A DNA stretch of 64,000 bases from Ilex aquifolium (GCA_951799425.1 OX637394.1:38023001-38087000), one strand, 5' to 3'; numbered from the stretch's first letter, positions 22,612 through 35,577 are shown. Numbers and translations: made by a program. The notes: generated by a model not told the origin, from the sequence alone.

Positions 22612-24789
22612 ATGAATAGATTGTTTAGATCTAATTCCACAATTAGCTCATCTGGATCTTCATCTAGTACTATACCCAATATAGTTAATGAAGAAGATTT
22701 TGAATGTGAAATTAAACAATCTAATTGGTTAGGATGGAATATACCTAAAGTCCCCAGAAGGGAAATTTACAAAACAAGTTGGATGCCAACCGCATTCAAT
22801 GAAGAATTGCAAATTAAAACTGTTGAACAAGTTCATCCATTAAAAAATAATGAAGAAATTGTCAGACTTCTCAGCAAAGACGTACTAAAAAGACACAGGT
22901 CTAAAGGATTTAAATTCATCCATTTAGGTCTTGTCCAAATTGCAATTAAACCTTTATTAACAAAAGGAAAAAATGCTGATGTTTTGCTAACTCTAAGAGA
23001 TGGTAGGTTTACTGAATATCAACCTAGTCTTTTAGGAATCATGGAAACAGGTCTTCATCAAGGACCTGTATATTTTAATTGTTTCCCAGATTTTACTCTA
23101 AGTCTAACTTGTGAAAACACTCACAAAGCACTTACTTTGGGAATCAAATTATTCGGTGATATTACAAAACTTGAAGCAAACACTGATTCAATAGTACTTA
23201 TTTATAGAATTTATTACAAATGCATGACCACAAATTTAAATGTTAATGCATTATGCAAAAGTCCTACAGATAGTACTTTGTTGTTACAAGCTAGTACTTC
23301 TAATTCAAATATTCAAATCCCCAAAAAAATTTTATGGAAAGATGTTGATCTTCCAAAACACTGGATTGTTGAAAATGAAAATTTTGAAAAAGATTGTGAA
23401 GTTTCTACCACTAGTATAGAACACATTCACCAACTTACTGACGGTTCAGTAAGAATTTCATTTGGTGACACTGGATCATGAAGGTCTAGTACATCATCTA
23501 TCCCTCCTAATTTGTTTAATAAACCTGTTCAGATCAATGAAGGAAGAAGATTTGAATCCTTGTCCAGAATCTCCAAGAGAGATAAAGAAATTTCTGAAGA
23601 ATTAAATCAAAAATTTAAAATGAAAGGAATTGATAATTCTTCACCCCAAATTAGTAGACCTTATTACACTCCTTACAATACTTCTTATTCTAGATATAAA
23701 GATCAAGAAAGAAAAGAGAAAAAAGAAGATGATTTTACTCCATCTCCTACTCTAAGTCTTTCTAGGAGTGAATTAGAAAGCCATGTTGATGAGCCTATAA
23801 GTCACCAACTTCTAGTAATTAAAAGAGAATCTAATTTTTGTTTTATGCCTAATATGCCTAAATTATTAAAAGAAATTGAATCTGAAGAAAATAAATCTAA
23901 GAAGGAAGATTTATTTAAAAAATTTAATTCTCAACAGATCCAAGAAATAAGAATTCAATGGGTAAAAACAATGCACAAATTAGAATCTGAAATTCTATTT
24001 TTTAATTACATTGATTCTTGCTGTAAAGCTGTAAAAGTCATAACAAAACATAAGTGGAAAACAGCTGACTCAAGAATTGTGTCCTCCAGTCACCCTCCCA
24101 CTGAGACTTTTACTTTCACACATGCTGATGCTGAACTTACTGCGTCTACCTATAAGATTCCCTGTAGCGAATCAGATAAGAAGACAGCTGAACAAAATAA
24201 TTTAGCAAAATTTGAAAAGAAAATTGTTGAACAAACCAATTTTACTAACCAAAGCCTAATTACCATATGACAACAGTTAGATAAAATTGAAACAAAAATT
24301 GATAAAATAGAATTATCATCTATAGGTAAAAAATTAGAAAAGTCTTTAATTACCTTACCAAAAGATAGATCTAAATTAGGAATTGCTGATACACTCAGAA
24401 TTCACAAAATTGACCAATTACTTAGGAAATTAGATGCCCAACCAGAGACATCACAGACCTCCCAAGTAACTGTTATTAATCAAACTTTAGATGCAGAAAC
24501 CAGCACTGATGAGAGTTTTTCTGACCTTGAAATAAAAGAATTGGAAAAAGCTTTTGAAACTCAACAAATTAATAAATTGTTTCTTTCAAATGTTAATCCA
24601 ACCAGTACCACAAAAAATTGGTACCCCAGACCAACACCTCCTGATTTATAATTTGAAGAGAAAAATATTTCTAACCAATTCTCTGTTCAGTCAAACAAGC
24701 TATATGAATGGAACATAGATGGTTTAAGTGAACAAGAAATTTTGAATAAAGTTCATCACATGTCTATGGTTATTAATAGTTATGTTAGT
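22612..24789 (+). pseudogene. Pararetrovirus ORF1, copy E (movement protein and part of coat)
   Basis: It is collinear with 14571-16750 of copy B and similar over the movement protein and linker. It has in-frame stops at 23479-23481 (TGA), 24268-24270 (TGA) and 24648-24650 (TAA), then ends abruptly at 24789 at a junction with an inverted fragment. The serine-rich N-terminus has a small insertion relative to B. Confidence 0.85.
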
Positions 24790-25628
24790 AACCTTTTTTT
24801 CTCCCCAAATTTTACCAATATATTCTGTCTTAGGGCCAGTTATCCCACCAGCGAATATCTACAGCTTTGATACCAAATTGTTTCAGGAAGAAAAAGAAGA
24901 GGAATATATGAGATTTAACAGAATCACAAGCTGTAGTTATAAACAAATTCCAAATATTTAATTGAAATTACAAACAAGCAATACTTACAACACTAGCACT
25001 AGTGGGCTAGTGGAAATAAGGTTGCATAAGTAGAAAAGAAATCAGCATTGTAAGCATCCAAAAAATAAAAGCTCGTCATTTGAGGCTTACAATTATCAGA
25101 GAAGGTAGGGAGAGTGTTTACAAGGCTTGTAGTAGTCTAACCAGACTTACCTATCAAATGAAATTGGAAATCCTTATATAGGCGTAAGGATTTTTGAAGC
25201 AATCATTTCTTTTTGAAATCAACTCTGGGTAAACAGCTTTCACCTTTTGCTTTTGGCTGGAAAGGTGGAGTAAAATGCTTTTACTCAGGGTAAAGTTTGA
25301 CAAACGGGACTAAAGGGCCCAAAGGTTAACAGGGAATCCTCTTTCGGTGGAAAAGATGGACTGATGGTTTTGACAAACGGGACTAGTGGGTCCTGGTTTT
25401 GTCTGGAGAGCATCTTTTGGTAAAAAGCAGAGGTAGAATGCTTTTACTAAAGGAAAAGCAAACTGATTTGAGAATCTGTCTGAAATTTGTCGGTTGCTTT
25501 ACTAGGGGGAAAGCACCGGGTAGATTAGGTGATATCTTATCCTTACATGTGACAGATAGTTTTTCCCTCTTGTGTGAGAAGAGAGTAGTGAGTGAAGCTG
25601 TCACAAGTAAAAAACAAGCATCACAACA
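24790..25628 (-). promoter_or_regulatory. Pararetrovirus leader and intergenic promoter, inverted copy F
   Basis: It is the reverse complement of 21579-22260, with a TATA box at 25171-25180 (-). A decayed PBS lies near 24870-24880 (GGTATCAAAGC on -), and a 24-bp ORF2 scrap at 24817-24840 marks the rearranged junction with copy E. Copy F has about 66 bp that D lacks, bounded by direct repeats of TTTGACAAACGGGACTA. Confidence 0.75.
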
Positions 25629-26910
25629 TCACGGGGTGGTGATGTCTGCTTCATCAAGATCATCATATCCTTCATACGGGTCCTGGGCATCTTGACATGG
25701 GTCCAAGGCTGGAGTAACGGATCCGGCTGATGAACTAGGAGATGATGAGCTTTGGCTGGCAGCTTGCTGGATCAGATCCTGAGCCATTTTGAGAAGCTCG
25801 GCAGCTGACGGCTTAATTGGCTTACTGGAGTCCTTAGAGGAGGACTTTTTCGGCTTCACACTGGAGGGTCCTGTAGACTCTTTAGGCTTTTCTTCTGTGG
25901 AAATCCTCAGAGTCGGCAAGGCCTTCTTAGCTGGAGTAGAAGGAGGTAAGGCTGTGGGGACCGCTACTGGGGTCGGAACCTTGACTGGATAATCCTTCTG
26001 AATAGTGGCAATTATGGCATCATATTGAAATCTGGGCCACCACTTGACAGAGAACTATCTGGCGACATAATGGGAAATTAATTGCCATTGCCATCTGTAA
26101 ATCCAAGCTATCATGTACCTGCAAACAAACGTTAGCAAATTTGGAATAGGAAATAAGGACTGCTGTTTACTAGGAATATCAGCAGAGCAGAAGTAAGAAT
26201 ACTGATCTAGAAGATCAGCTGGAAAGATTTCAAGTATGGGGCCATGAACTTGCCACCACCTTACAAACCAGGAAGGAATCTGGCTTTTGAAATCTTTATC
26301 AAATTGAACGAACCAGGAATGAGTTAATGACCCATCCTGATAGAGCATAAGAATAGTCCATGACTCAATGTAGTCATAGTAGTTGAACTTCTTATGGGTT
26401 CCTTCGAGATCTCTAAGTAAAGAAGGGTGAGATCCCCATTCTTTGATAGATAAAATCTTTTTAATAAAAAGAGAATGATAAATTGTCTTACTGGGGTCAT
26501 TCTTATCAGGAATAGGTTTGATATGAATAGATCCAGTAAAAAATAGGATATCTTGGTAAAATTCAAATGTTCTTTCTGGATCATGAGGGACAAAAGTCCA
26601 TCCTTCTCCAAGATAAATTTTAAGCAGAATTTTAATATCACTTATGTGAGCATGGGCTGGCTCAATAGCAAAAACATTATGGAAATTGGGCTTGTCAATA
26701 TATTCTGTCTTAGGGCCAGTTTGGGCTGATCCAAAACGAGAATAGTTATTAACAAGGAGGTTGACATTTGGTGGTGCTAATTGGGTCATTTGAGAGAAAG
26801 TGGCAACAGGGACAATAGTAGGTCTGAGATGGTGACTGACTGGTCTACCAAGAGGCTGGAATCTGTTGGAGAGGTTTGGGATGGATTTAGTTGGCTTAGG
26901 AATGGATTGG
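25629..26910 (-). pseudogene. Pararetrovirus ORF2, nearly full-length copy F
   Basis: One frame of roughly 430 codons runs leftwards with a single TAG at 26055-26057. The region absent from copy D is 26119-26491. Near the right end (about 26890-26925) similarity to copy D fades and a purine run marks the join with a plant LTR, so the true start is uncertain. The middle has a Trp/Tyr-rich stretch (WYRWQ-like, RYMIAWIYRWQWQL). I can assign no function. Confidence 0.75.
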
Positions 26911-26925
26911 AAATGGAAAAAAAAA

Positions 26926-28897
26926 AAGGGGGATGAAACAGGCTGGGAACAGTGCACGTGAACAGTGCACTGGCTGCAACTTCAAGCGCGATTTCTACCT
27001 TGATGCAGTCAATATCTCTCAAAACTCAAAACATGAAAGTTGTAGAGCTCTTTCTTAGCATTCCATATCATCTTGAATCATCTCAATTGGAGCTCGGATG
27101 AGAGAGTTATGCCCATTCTACGAAGACTGATCTGGAGCAGAGTGTTTGCCGAAACAGTAACAAAAAATCGGGATTCTTGTGTTTTAAAACACCATTTTAA
27201 GCCCCATTTGTCCCATTCTTCCATTCCACTCTCACCACAAACCTCTTAGAGCCCTAGGAGAAGATAAAGGGAAGAAGAAAAGGGAGAAAGAGAGTCTCTA
27301 AAGCTTGGGCTTTGGTTTGAAATTCTTGATTTCAAGGTAGGGTTTTCTTCCATTCTTGTCCATTGATGTTAGGGTTATTATACATGTAGAATTTGGCTCT
27401 TAATAGTATGTATTTGTTATGGGTTCCTTGTTCCTTGGTATGTTTACAAACATTCACATGATTTGAACAAAATGATGGTTGGAAATCCATCAAACTCTAG
27501 TTTTTTGGAGAAATATGGATTTTTCTCTATATCTTCACATCATTTTGATTTCGAAAATTCTAGAACTTTGTGTTAGGTAGTAAAATGATTGTATTGATGA
27601 TCTCATGCTTATTTCCTTTAAACTTGTCTCTTGTAACATGATTTGCGAAATGGGTATGTTTTCTTAAATTGTTCTATTATGTATCTTGCTTGTGAAAATT
27701 GGGGAAAATCATGGAATTTGCTTGTATATGAGGTTGAGTATATTGTTGGTATGTCACTCTTGTGTATGGTGTTGTGAGGGACTTGGATTACCTTTGAAAA
27801 CTGTCGTAGAGCGTTAGAGGTTAGTTTATCCCAATGGGGGGTGAGATGGTTGCCTAATGCTCGTAGTGGATCATTGTGGTGACAGTGACCACTATTGTTC
27901 ACGGATACCGGGAAAAAGGGTTAGTATACTAGACACCTTGGGAGGATCTCGTCAATGCCGTATGAGACGGTACACGCCCTTCCTAAATTGGTCTGTGATT
28001 GTTAGTGGAAATGGGTGAACGAGGTAGAATCGTCGGGTAGATTCATGAGAAGCGACAACCTACTTGAGTGGTACCAAATATAAATTATTGTTCATTGTAC
28101 CAAATATTATTTCTCCAAGAGTTTCGGGTATTATGGGGTGCCGCGATAACTTGTGGAAATGGTGTATGGTGGAGTGGATTATGTTGGAAATTGTTTGTCA
28201 ATTAAACGTGGTTTTATTCTCTTTCAATTCCTTATTATTGTACAAACTTGAGATCTCCTTTAAAATGTCCTTATTTTATTTTAGAAATTTATTTATATGT
28301 ATGTGCGAAATGTGACCTTCCTGTTTTACTTGATTTCAAAACGTTGAATGGGTTTGGAAGGATCCTCCTACAGAGCCTTGTGCTCACCCCCCCCCCCCCC
28401 CCCCCTTACTTCCCCACCTTTCAGATTTTGCCTTTGACGAGGAGCTGGGAGTCGAGGGGCCGACACATTGGGAGACTCCGACAGAAGAGAGCGTGGATCC
28501 CAAGGTGGACGCGTAGAGCGACCCTCCTCCCCCCCTTTCTTTTGTTATAGACTTGGATAATCTTTTGGGAGAATTGTATAGCCTAGTTTTATTTTGTAAA
28601 TTCCGTTGTGTATTATAGTACTTTTGTGGGGATTTAAAGGCCCTAGCTTGACCTATTCTTTTGGGATAACATGTAAATTTGATGTATTGATTTTATGGTA
28701 GTTAAATGGACCCGGTGTGGTCATTATAGTAGAATTGCACAGGTTGTGTTTTGGGTAGAGCTCCCCGAACAAAGGAGACTCTGCCTGAATTTTGTTAAAT
28801 TAAGGACCCCCTGTTATTTATGGATTTATTAGTTGCTCTCATGATATGAATGGTTGTTGAATGTAATGTCGTCTAGGGTGGTATTTGGGGCGTTACA
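26926..28897 (+). repeat. 5'-truncated large LTR, solo-LTR family
   Basis: The right end GGGGCGTTACA is followed by a tRNA-Met-type PBS (28902-28913), so this is a 5' LTR on +. The region around 27030-27120 (CATGAAAGTTGTAGAGC, ATCATCTTGAATCATCTC, GAGAGTTATGCCCAT) is typical, from memory, of plant Tekay/Del LTRs. Its 28700-28790 part matches 7385-7510 of the solo LTR. The left end is lost at the viral junction. It contains a poly-C run at about 28387-28406. Confidence 0.7.
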
Positions 28898-30869
28898 GAA
28901 ATGGTATCAGAGCTTAGGCTTTAGGTCTTACATGGGAGCTGTAGGTTATGGATTATCACTGGAGTATTAGGTTGGGTTGAAGGAACTCTAGGCTTGAATT
29001 CGTTTGAAGTTATATGTGTAGAGAATAAGTGTTGATTTAAATCTTATACAAACCTCTCGTTTAGATCAAGTCATCCTAACTACGTCTTGTACATCAAGGA
29101 AGACGTTTCCAATACAGTTGTGGAAGGTATCGTTCTCCCTTCTAATTCTTGGACACGTATTTTATTTGACCTTAGCGCTATTCATTCCTTCCCACGTACC
29201 ATATATATAATTAATTTGGGAATCTAGAACATGTATTGAGTATAGACATGCCCACGGGATAACGGTTGGATACTAAGAGGATGTGTAGAGGTGTGTGTGC
29301 TTAGAAGTGGTGAGTAGGAATGGATTATTGACATAGTTGCCTTTCCAATGGCAAAACTCTATGAATATCGTATACAGAGAGAGCCTGAGCTCCAATGATG
29401 CCGAGCAGATTCTAAGTGGTGTTGAGTATATTTTCCTAGATGAAATAGCTTCTGGGTGATAGATTGAACTTCTGGGCTTTGTTGAAGCCACTAAATACCT
29501 ATTGCACAATATGCATGAGGTAACTTTATGTCTTTTTCTTTTTCCCCCGAGTCATAAACGGTGAACCGATGCTATAACAGTAGCTTGCCTAACATTTTCA
29601 AACCCATCTATTGTAAAGAATCAATGGAACTCGCCCAAGTTGAAAAATACTTTGATATAAGCCTCTGCTCAAGGGCATTAAGGAGAGAGTGGGACGAGCA
29701 ATGTGGCTGCAAGTACCGACTCCTAAGTGACTGATTGGAGACACTGAAAGACTCCTATGAGTTTTGTTGATCATGTCAATTGAAAATATTGAAGTCTAAG
29801 CAATGGTCTGTGAGCGCACTATTAATGTTGGGTCAAATGTCCGAACAAATATTTCCTTCGAGAACGAGCTACGACAACAAATTTGAGGCCTGGCCAAGGG
29901 GTGTGTCATCCTTAGCTGATGCCACCGCAAATGATATTGGCCAGGATGCCAAAGTGTCAGTTCCTACGCAAAAAGAGAGCTTTGGTCATGCTGAGCGGCT
30001 AATTCGTGTTTTGGCACTTAATTATGAAGACCCAGTAACTATTGCATCTTTTCATTGCGGGTGAATGAATCAGGAAGCTCCTCTAGTGAAGCTTGTTGGT
30101 CAAAACTTATCATCGATGTCGAATATCATTTAGAAATCTTTTTGGAGTAAATAAGAGAGACTGAGCAAGGTCCCTTTTCTGGGTATGTAATTTACTCACA
30201 CTCGCAGCAGAGAGAGAATTCGTTCGGTTCGACTCTTGACATATAATGCTTGTTAACGCCGAGTTCAAATAAGAACATAATAATTTCAGTCAAGGCTAGA
30301 TTTGATATGCATCAACACATGGGTTTATGGACTTGTGTCTTTGTTGCCAATGATATACTGCTTGCAAGTGATACCACCGATTACTTTCCTTAGAACCAAA
30401 GAGAAGTTCGAGTGATTCCACAATCACTAACTTTCTTTGGTGCCAAAGACAAGTATCATGTCCTTTAGTCCCGAATTGGTCCATGGTTTGAGGGCAGAAT
30501 GCTTCTTTGAATCTGTCGAACTTCTCGTTGTCTATATAACAGAGAGACACTTCGAGCTTCATGAATACTTTGCACTTTTAACCTAAGCATAGAGGAACTT
30601 GTGGTAGGAGAAATAGAACTCCGAATGGCTTTCTCATTGCATTCAAATATGATGAAAACTCTTGAGTATAATCCACCGAGGGGCTCAAAGTGATACACCC
30701 ACTTGTGGCTAAGGAAAGTCGGAGAGATGGTGCGCCGACCAATTTTTAAGTTTGCAAACATTTGAACTTCTCCATTGCATTTCTCCAGAGACAAAAGATG
30801 TGGCCCATGCCCTAACCAAGATCTTGAGGGGGCTGGAATAGGACCGTTGCAGTCGTTGTACATTGGTTT
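28898..30869 (+). other. PBS followed by degenerate internal DNA without a supportable gene
   Basis: TGGTATCAGAGC at 28902-28913 starts the internal domain of the preceding LTR. Beyond it only short, unrecognised frames exist (for example 29780-30064 + and 30465-30863 -). I found no gag or pol motif. It is most likely a heavily decayed retroelement interior into which the copia element inserted. Confidence 0.5.
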
Positions 30870-31200
30870 TGTTGGATGTAATCCAAACTTGGTTAAATTC
30901 TCACGTCTTTTAGGTTGCTAAAAGTAGTTAGACTTTGTCAATTTAAGTTCTTGTTGAATAAGTCATATGCTGACTATTAGTGTGCAAGTTGTTATCTATA
31001 AGTCAGCAAGTTACTATTTTGTAGGACATAGTTGGAGTAAAAGTAGGAAAATTTGTTTACTAATTGATCTATTTAAGAATCATGCAATTTGCAAGTTGGT
31101 AGCAACTCAAAAAATTTTAGCAGCAAATAAAGTTATATTTTCTTCTCTGTTTTTTTTTTTAGCCTATCATTTCCTTTTCTCTATTTCTTGTTTTCCTACA
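30870..31200 (+). repeat. 5' LTR of copia element 1
   Basis: 331 bp, TG...CA, followed by the PBS-like sequence. It differs from the 3' LTR by a few substitutions and small indels, suggesting a moderately old insertion. Confidence 0.92.
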
Positions 31201-31261
31201 GATTAGTATCAGAGCCAGGTTAAGAGCTGGAAGTGAGCAGCAGAGTTCCAACGTAGCAGTG

Positions 31262-33747
31262 ATTGCAAAGTGTTTATGGAAAAATATGTGAAGCTTGTGT
31301 TTTTGGGAAACATCATCGTGAACAATTTTCGGTTGGTAAAGCTTGGAGGGCAAATAGATCATTAATGCTTGTGCATGCTGATCTTTGTGGTCCAGTGGAA
31401 ACACTATCCTTGAATGGGAACAAGTACTTTATCATATTTGTTGATGATTATAGTAGAATGACATGGGTTTATTTCTTGAAAGAAAAATTTGAATCCTTCT
31501 CTACATTCAAGAAGTTTAAGTCTCTTGTCAAAAAACAAAGTGGTCATTCTATTATTACATTGCGTACTGATCGTGCAGGTGAGTTTACTTCTCTAGATTT
31601 CAGCAGGTTTTGCAATGATATGGGTATCCAAAGGCAGTTGACAGCAAGTTACACTCCACAACAAAATGGAGTGGCCGAGCGCAAAAAAATTAACCATAGT
31701 TGAAGTGGCAAGAAGTATGCTAAAAGACAAGGATCTTTCAAATAGCTATTGGGCTGAAGCAATGTCAACAGCAGTTTATTTGATCAATCGGTTTCCTACA
31801 AGGGCGGTGCAAGAAAGAACCCCATATGAAGCTTGGAGAGGAAAGAAACCCAGTGTAATTCATTTAAGGATTTTTGGTTCTATAGCTTATGCCTTTGTGC
31901 CATCAGAGAAAAGACATAAGCTAGATCACAAAAGTACAAAATGCATTTTCATAGGCTATAGTGAGGAGACTAAAGGATACCGGCTTTATGATCCTATTTC
32001 TGAAAAATTGATTATAAGCCGAGATGTTAAATTTAATGAGAATTAAGCTTGGAATTGGAAACATGAAGAAAGAGTTTCCCTTGAACTAGCTGCTCCTATG
32101 ATTCCTCCACCTTATTTGAGTGAGTCATCAAGCTCATCTCGTGATTCAACCCCTCGAAAGGTAAGAAGTCTTGTTAATATCTATGATTAATGTGAGTTTG
32201 CTTGTTTTGCTATGGAACCAACTTGTTTTGAAGAAGCATTGACAAATAAAGAATGGTGTAGTGCAATGAATGATGAGATTTAAGCAATTGAGAAAAATAA
32301 CACTTGGAACTTGGTAGATCTACCTACCAGGAAGGAAACTATTGGACTCAAATGGATCTACAAGTTAAAGTTTAATTCTGATGGGTCTTTACAAAGGCAC
32401 AAAGCACGACTAGTTGCTAGGGGATTTGCACAACAACCAGGTATTGATTTCTTTGAAACTTTTGCACCGGTTTCTAAGATTGACACTATTAGGACTGTTT
32501 TGGTTGTAGCAGCTCAAAGGAATTGGCAAGTTTTCCAATTGGATATTAAATCTGCTTTTCTTAATGGAGAACTTGAGGAGGAGGTGTATGTGGTGCAGCC
32601 CCAAGGTTATGAAATTGAGGGAATAGAGCACAAGGTGTATGAGTTAAAGAAGGCACTTTATGGGCTCAAACAAGCACCAAGGGCATGGTATAGCAAAATT
32701 GACAGGTATTTTCTGGACAATGGTTTCTGTAAAAGTGCAAGTGAACCTACTCTTTATGTGAAAACTCATGCCAATGATGACTTGTTAATTGTGTGCTTAT
32801 ACGTTGATGATATGATATATACTGGTAACTCTCCAAGGATGATCAGGGAATTTAAGGATAAGATGATGCAGAATTTTGAAATGACAGATTTGGTTCTTTT
32901 GCATTATTTTCTTGGAATTTAGGTGATTCAAGATTCAAATGGGATTTTTGTAAGTCAGAAAAAATATGCTTTGGATTTGTAAAAGAAATTTGGTATTTCA
33001 AATTGTACACCTGCAAAGATTCCTATGAATGTGAATGAGAAGCTTGTTGTGGTAGATGGTACTGGAACTACTGATGAGAGGTCCTTTAGAAGTATTGTGG
33101 GAGGGCTGCTTTATCTCACACACACAAGACCTGATATTATATTTTCTTTGAGCATCATCTCCAGGTTTATGCAAAATCCAAGCAAGCATCATCTTGGGGC
33201 AGCAAAGAGGATCATGAGATACATACATGGCACTCTTGATTATGGGATTCAGTATACACAAGTCACTAACTTTAAACTTATATCGTTTTCTGATAGTGAT
33301 TGGGCAGGTTGTATCGATGACAGAAAAAGCAATACAGGCTATGTATTTAGTCTTGGTTCGGGAGTGATATCATGGACATCAAAGAAGTAGCTCACTACAG
33401 CACTTTCAAGCACTAAAGCTGAGTACATTGCAACCACAACAACAGCTTGTCAAGCAATATGGCTAATGAGAATCTTGTGTGATTTTAAAAAGAAGCAAGA
33501 GGAGGCCACACGGATGTTTTGCGATAACAAGTCAACCATTGCAATTTCAAAAAATCCAGTACATCAAGGAAGGACTAAGCATATCGAAATTCGGCCTCAT
33601 TTCATTCGTGAAGTCGTGGCAACAGGACAAGTGCAGTTGGAACATTGCAACACTGAAGAACAAATGGCTAACATTTTCACAAAAGCATTGCCTGGTGAAA
33701 AGTTCAAGAATTTTTGCGACATGATGGGAGTGCAGCCACAAGTTTGA
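31262..33747 (+). pseudogene. Copia pol: integrase, RT, RNase H, with frameshift and stops
   Basis: Integrase starts at the CEACVFGKHH end of its zinc module and includes HADLCGP and SYTPQQNGVAE; the reading frame changes near 31690. RT has the LDIKSAFLNGEL stretch and the YVDD catalytic site (32797-32814 region). RNase H follows with SDSDWAGC and ends near 33747. In-frame stops occur at 32044-32046, about 32281, 32920-32922 and 33388-33390. Copia order (integrase before RT) is clear. The product would be non-functional. Confidence 0.88.
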
Positions 33748-33761
33748 ATTAAGGGGGTGTT

Positions 33762-34095
33762 TGTTGGATGTAATCGAAACTTGGTTAAATTCTCACGTCT
33801 TTTAGGTTGCTGAAAGTAGTTAGACTTTGTCAATTTAAGTTCTTGTTGAATAAGTCATATGCTGACTATTAGTGTGCAAGTTGTTATCTATAAGTCAGCA
33901 AGTTACTATTTTGTAGGACATAGTTGGAGTAAAAGTAGGAAAATTTGTTTACTAATTGGTCTATTTAAGAATCATGTAATCTGCAAATTGGTAGCAACTC
34001 AGAATTTTTTAGCAGCAAATAAAGTTATATTTTCTCCTCTGTTTTTATTTTTTTTAGCCTATCATTTCCTTTTCTCTGTTTCTTGTTTTCCTACA
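33762..34095 (+). repeat. 3' LTR of copia element 1
   Basis: 334 bp, matches 30870-31200, preceded by a polypurine run and followed by the GGTTT duplication. Confidence 0.92.
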
Positions 34096-34100
34096 GGTTT

Positions 34101-34992
34101 TACTATCAATACTGGTGATTCTTTGTGAACTAAAAGTATTCAGCTTTCGGAGTACAAATCACAATCAAACTCGCATGAAGCCCAATCTGGGTATCAAAGA
34201 GCCCTAACCAGTAACCATTGGCCATCTGCAACTTGAATTAGTGACTGAGGGACCGCCTCGCGTTTGTGGAGACCCGAGGTAAGTTTGCATCTTTAGGACT
34301 CTGATGTGGCAACGCCGATCTCCAATGAGCTCTGGATGGGTGCGCCAACCATCCACAAGACCTTTGTGTCTCTAGTAGTGATGCTCGCAATGGCACCGAC
34401 CATGGCGTGACAAACCAGTCTCGGACCCAAAAACAAGTCCTGCAACACTCCAAAGCAAAAAGAGCTACACCTTTTTCAAATAGAAAATTTATTCCTTGTT
34501 AGTCATCATGCTTCCTGAAGCGTCAAGAGCTAAAAGAATTATTATCTGGTGGGCCATGCAAACATTCTTGTGTTCTAATTGTTTCGAAGTGCTTTTGTTT
34601 ACATGTCTAAGTTCATATACGGGTGTAGTGACTGTAAAATGACCGGAGCAACATGTCGGTTGACTTGCCCTTGCTAATTGTAAAATTTTTGCCTTCAAGC
34701 TAATATATGGTTCTAACAAAGAGGATTGAACAGGGATTTGGTTTTGACTTATTTATTTATACTTCAAGAGACTCGTGGGTTATTTAACCCGTGCACAATG
34801 AGACAGTGACAAGCTAAGAAACACGAATGACATCCAAAACCCGAGCAAGGTCCTTTTCTTGTATTTTCATTTTACTCATGATAGTAGAAAGAGAACCCGT
34901 TTACTTAGACGAATGACGACGAATGAGCTAGTTGGCCCAAAGATGGTGAACCACACTGTGAGTCATATGCCGAGATATGCACCACATGAATT
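34101..34992. other. Degenerate DNA between the two copia elements
   Basis: No supportable gene. GAGCAAGGTCC-like text at about 34842 resembles 30165, hinting at an old repeat. Confidence 0.4.
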
Positions 34993-35577
34993 TGTTGGGA
35001 ATGAAAGCAAAATAGATTACCAAAGAACACAAAAACAGAGGACAAAAAATCTGTTATACATCCACACCAATTTCACTCAGGAAACACCTTTATATTTCAT
35101 CAAGAATGATCACAATATCAAGGAATACAAGGGGAATAACTTACCTGAATTTTTCAGCAAAAAACCATCCAAGAAATACAAAGGAATAGAGCTTCTGTTC
35201 ATGAACAGCCTGCTGCGTTTTTTCTGGCAGCAAAACAGATTTTTTTACTCTCTTTCTCTCTGTTTTTTTCTGCAGATACACTCTCTGTTTTGGCAGCAGC
35301 AATCCAGCCCCTTTTATATGCCTATGTTCCAGCCAAAAAATCCTTAAATCTGCCCATTCAATGGCCAGCAGCCTCCAAGCATTAAACCAGATTTTGTCTC
35401 TTCATTTTTCCATGTAGCAGTACATGAACACTCCTCCAAAGACATGAACAAACCTCCCAAAAAATCTGGACTCTTCTAGTGATTACCTCTTCAAATACCA
35501 TGACTTTTTCAATATTACATCATAAACCCAAAAATACAAAAACTACCCTTTAAGAATTAAGTTTATAAAAACTAACA
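34993..35577 (-). repeat. 3' LTR of copia element 2 (full U3-R-U5)
   Basis: On - it begins TGTTAGTTTTTATAAAC and ends CATTCCCAACA. A TATA box CATATAAAAG sits at 35311-35320, about 23-25 nt upstream of 35295, the point where the other LTR starts. Confidence 0.85.

Larger units (their letters stand above)
12884..26925. mobile_element. Scrambled endogenous pararetrovirus (Caulimoviridae, Florendovirus-like) cluster
   Basis: Six joined fragments: A - (12884-14152), B + (14153-19142), C - (19177-20597), D + (20598-22258), E + (22259-24789), F - (24790-26925). Together they cover a 30K-type movement protein, coat protein with CCHC knuckle, DTGA protease, YIDD RT and part of RNase H, a separate ORF2, an intergenic TATA promoter, a leader and a tRNA-Met PBS. 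No integrase and no LTRs are present. ORF1 plus a separate ORF2 and a (TA)n at one junction recall Florendovirus; that genus call is inference, and Petuvirus-like or another endogenous genus is possible. All ORFs carry stops or deletions. Confidence 0.85.
30870..34095 (+). mobile_element. Short Ty1/copia element 1, gag-protease deleted (TSD GGTTT)
   Basis: LTRs at 30870-31200 and 33762-34095 are near-identical and run TGTTGGATG...CCTACA. GGTTT flanks both sides (30865-30869, 34096-34100). A PBS-like TAGTATCAGAGCC lies at 31204-31216 and a polypurine run (AAGGGGGTG) at 33751-33759. Internal DNA is only 2.56 kb and begins inside the integrase region, so gag and protease were lost by deletion. 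It inserted into degenerate DNA shared by 28898-30869 and 34101-34987. Confidence 0.92.

Noticed and set aside
28387..28406. Poly-C run
   Set aside because: Simple homopolymer inside an LTR; no flanking structure suggesting function.
28902..28913. TGGTATCAGAGC as a possible tRNA gene
   Set aside because: Only the primer-complementary dozen bases are present; it is a PBS, as at 14262, 22259 and 22302.
29273..30863. Several 78-132 codon frames on both strands
   Set aside because: No family motif and no shared pattern with nearby elements; kept as degenerate DNA.
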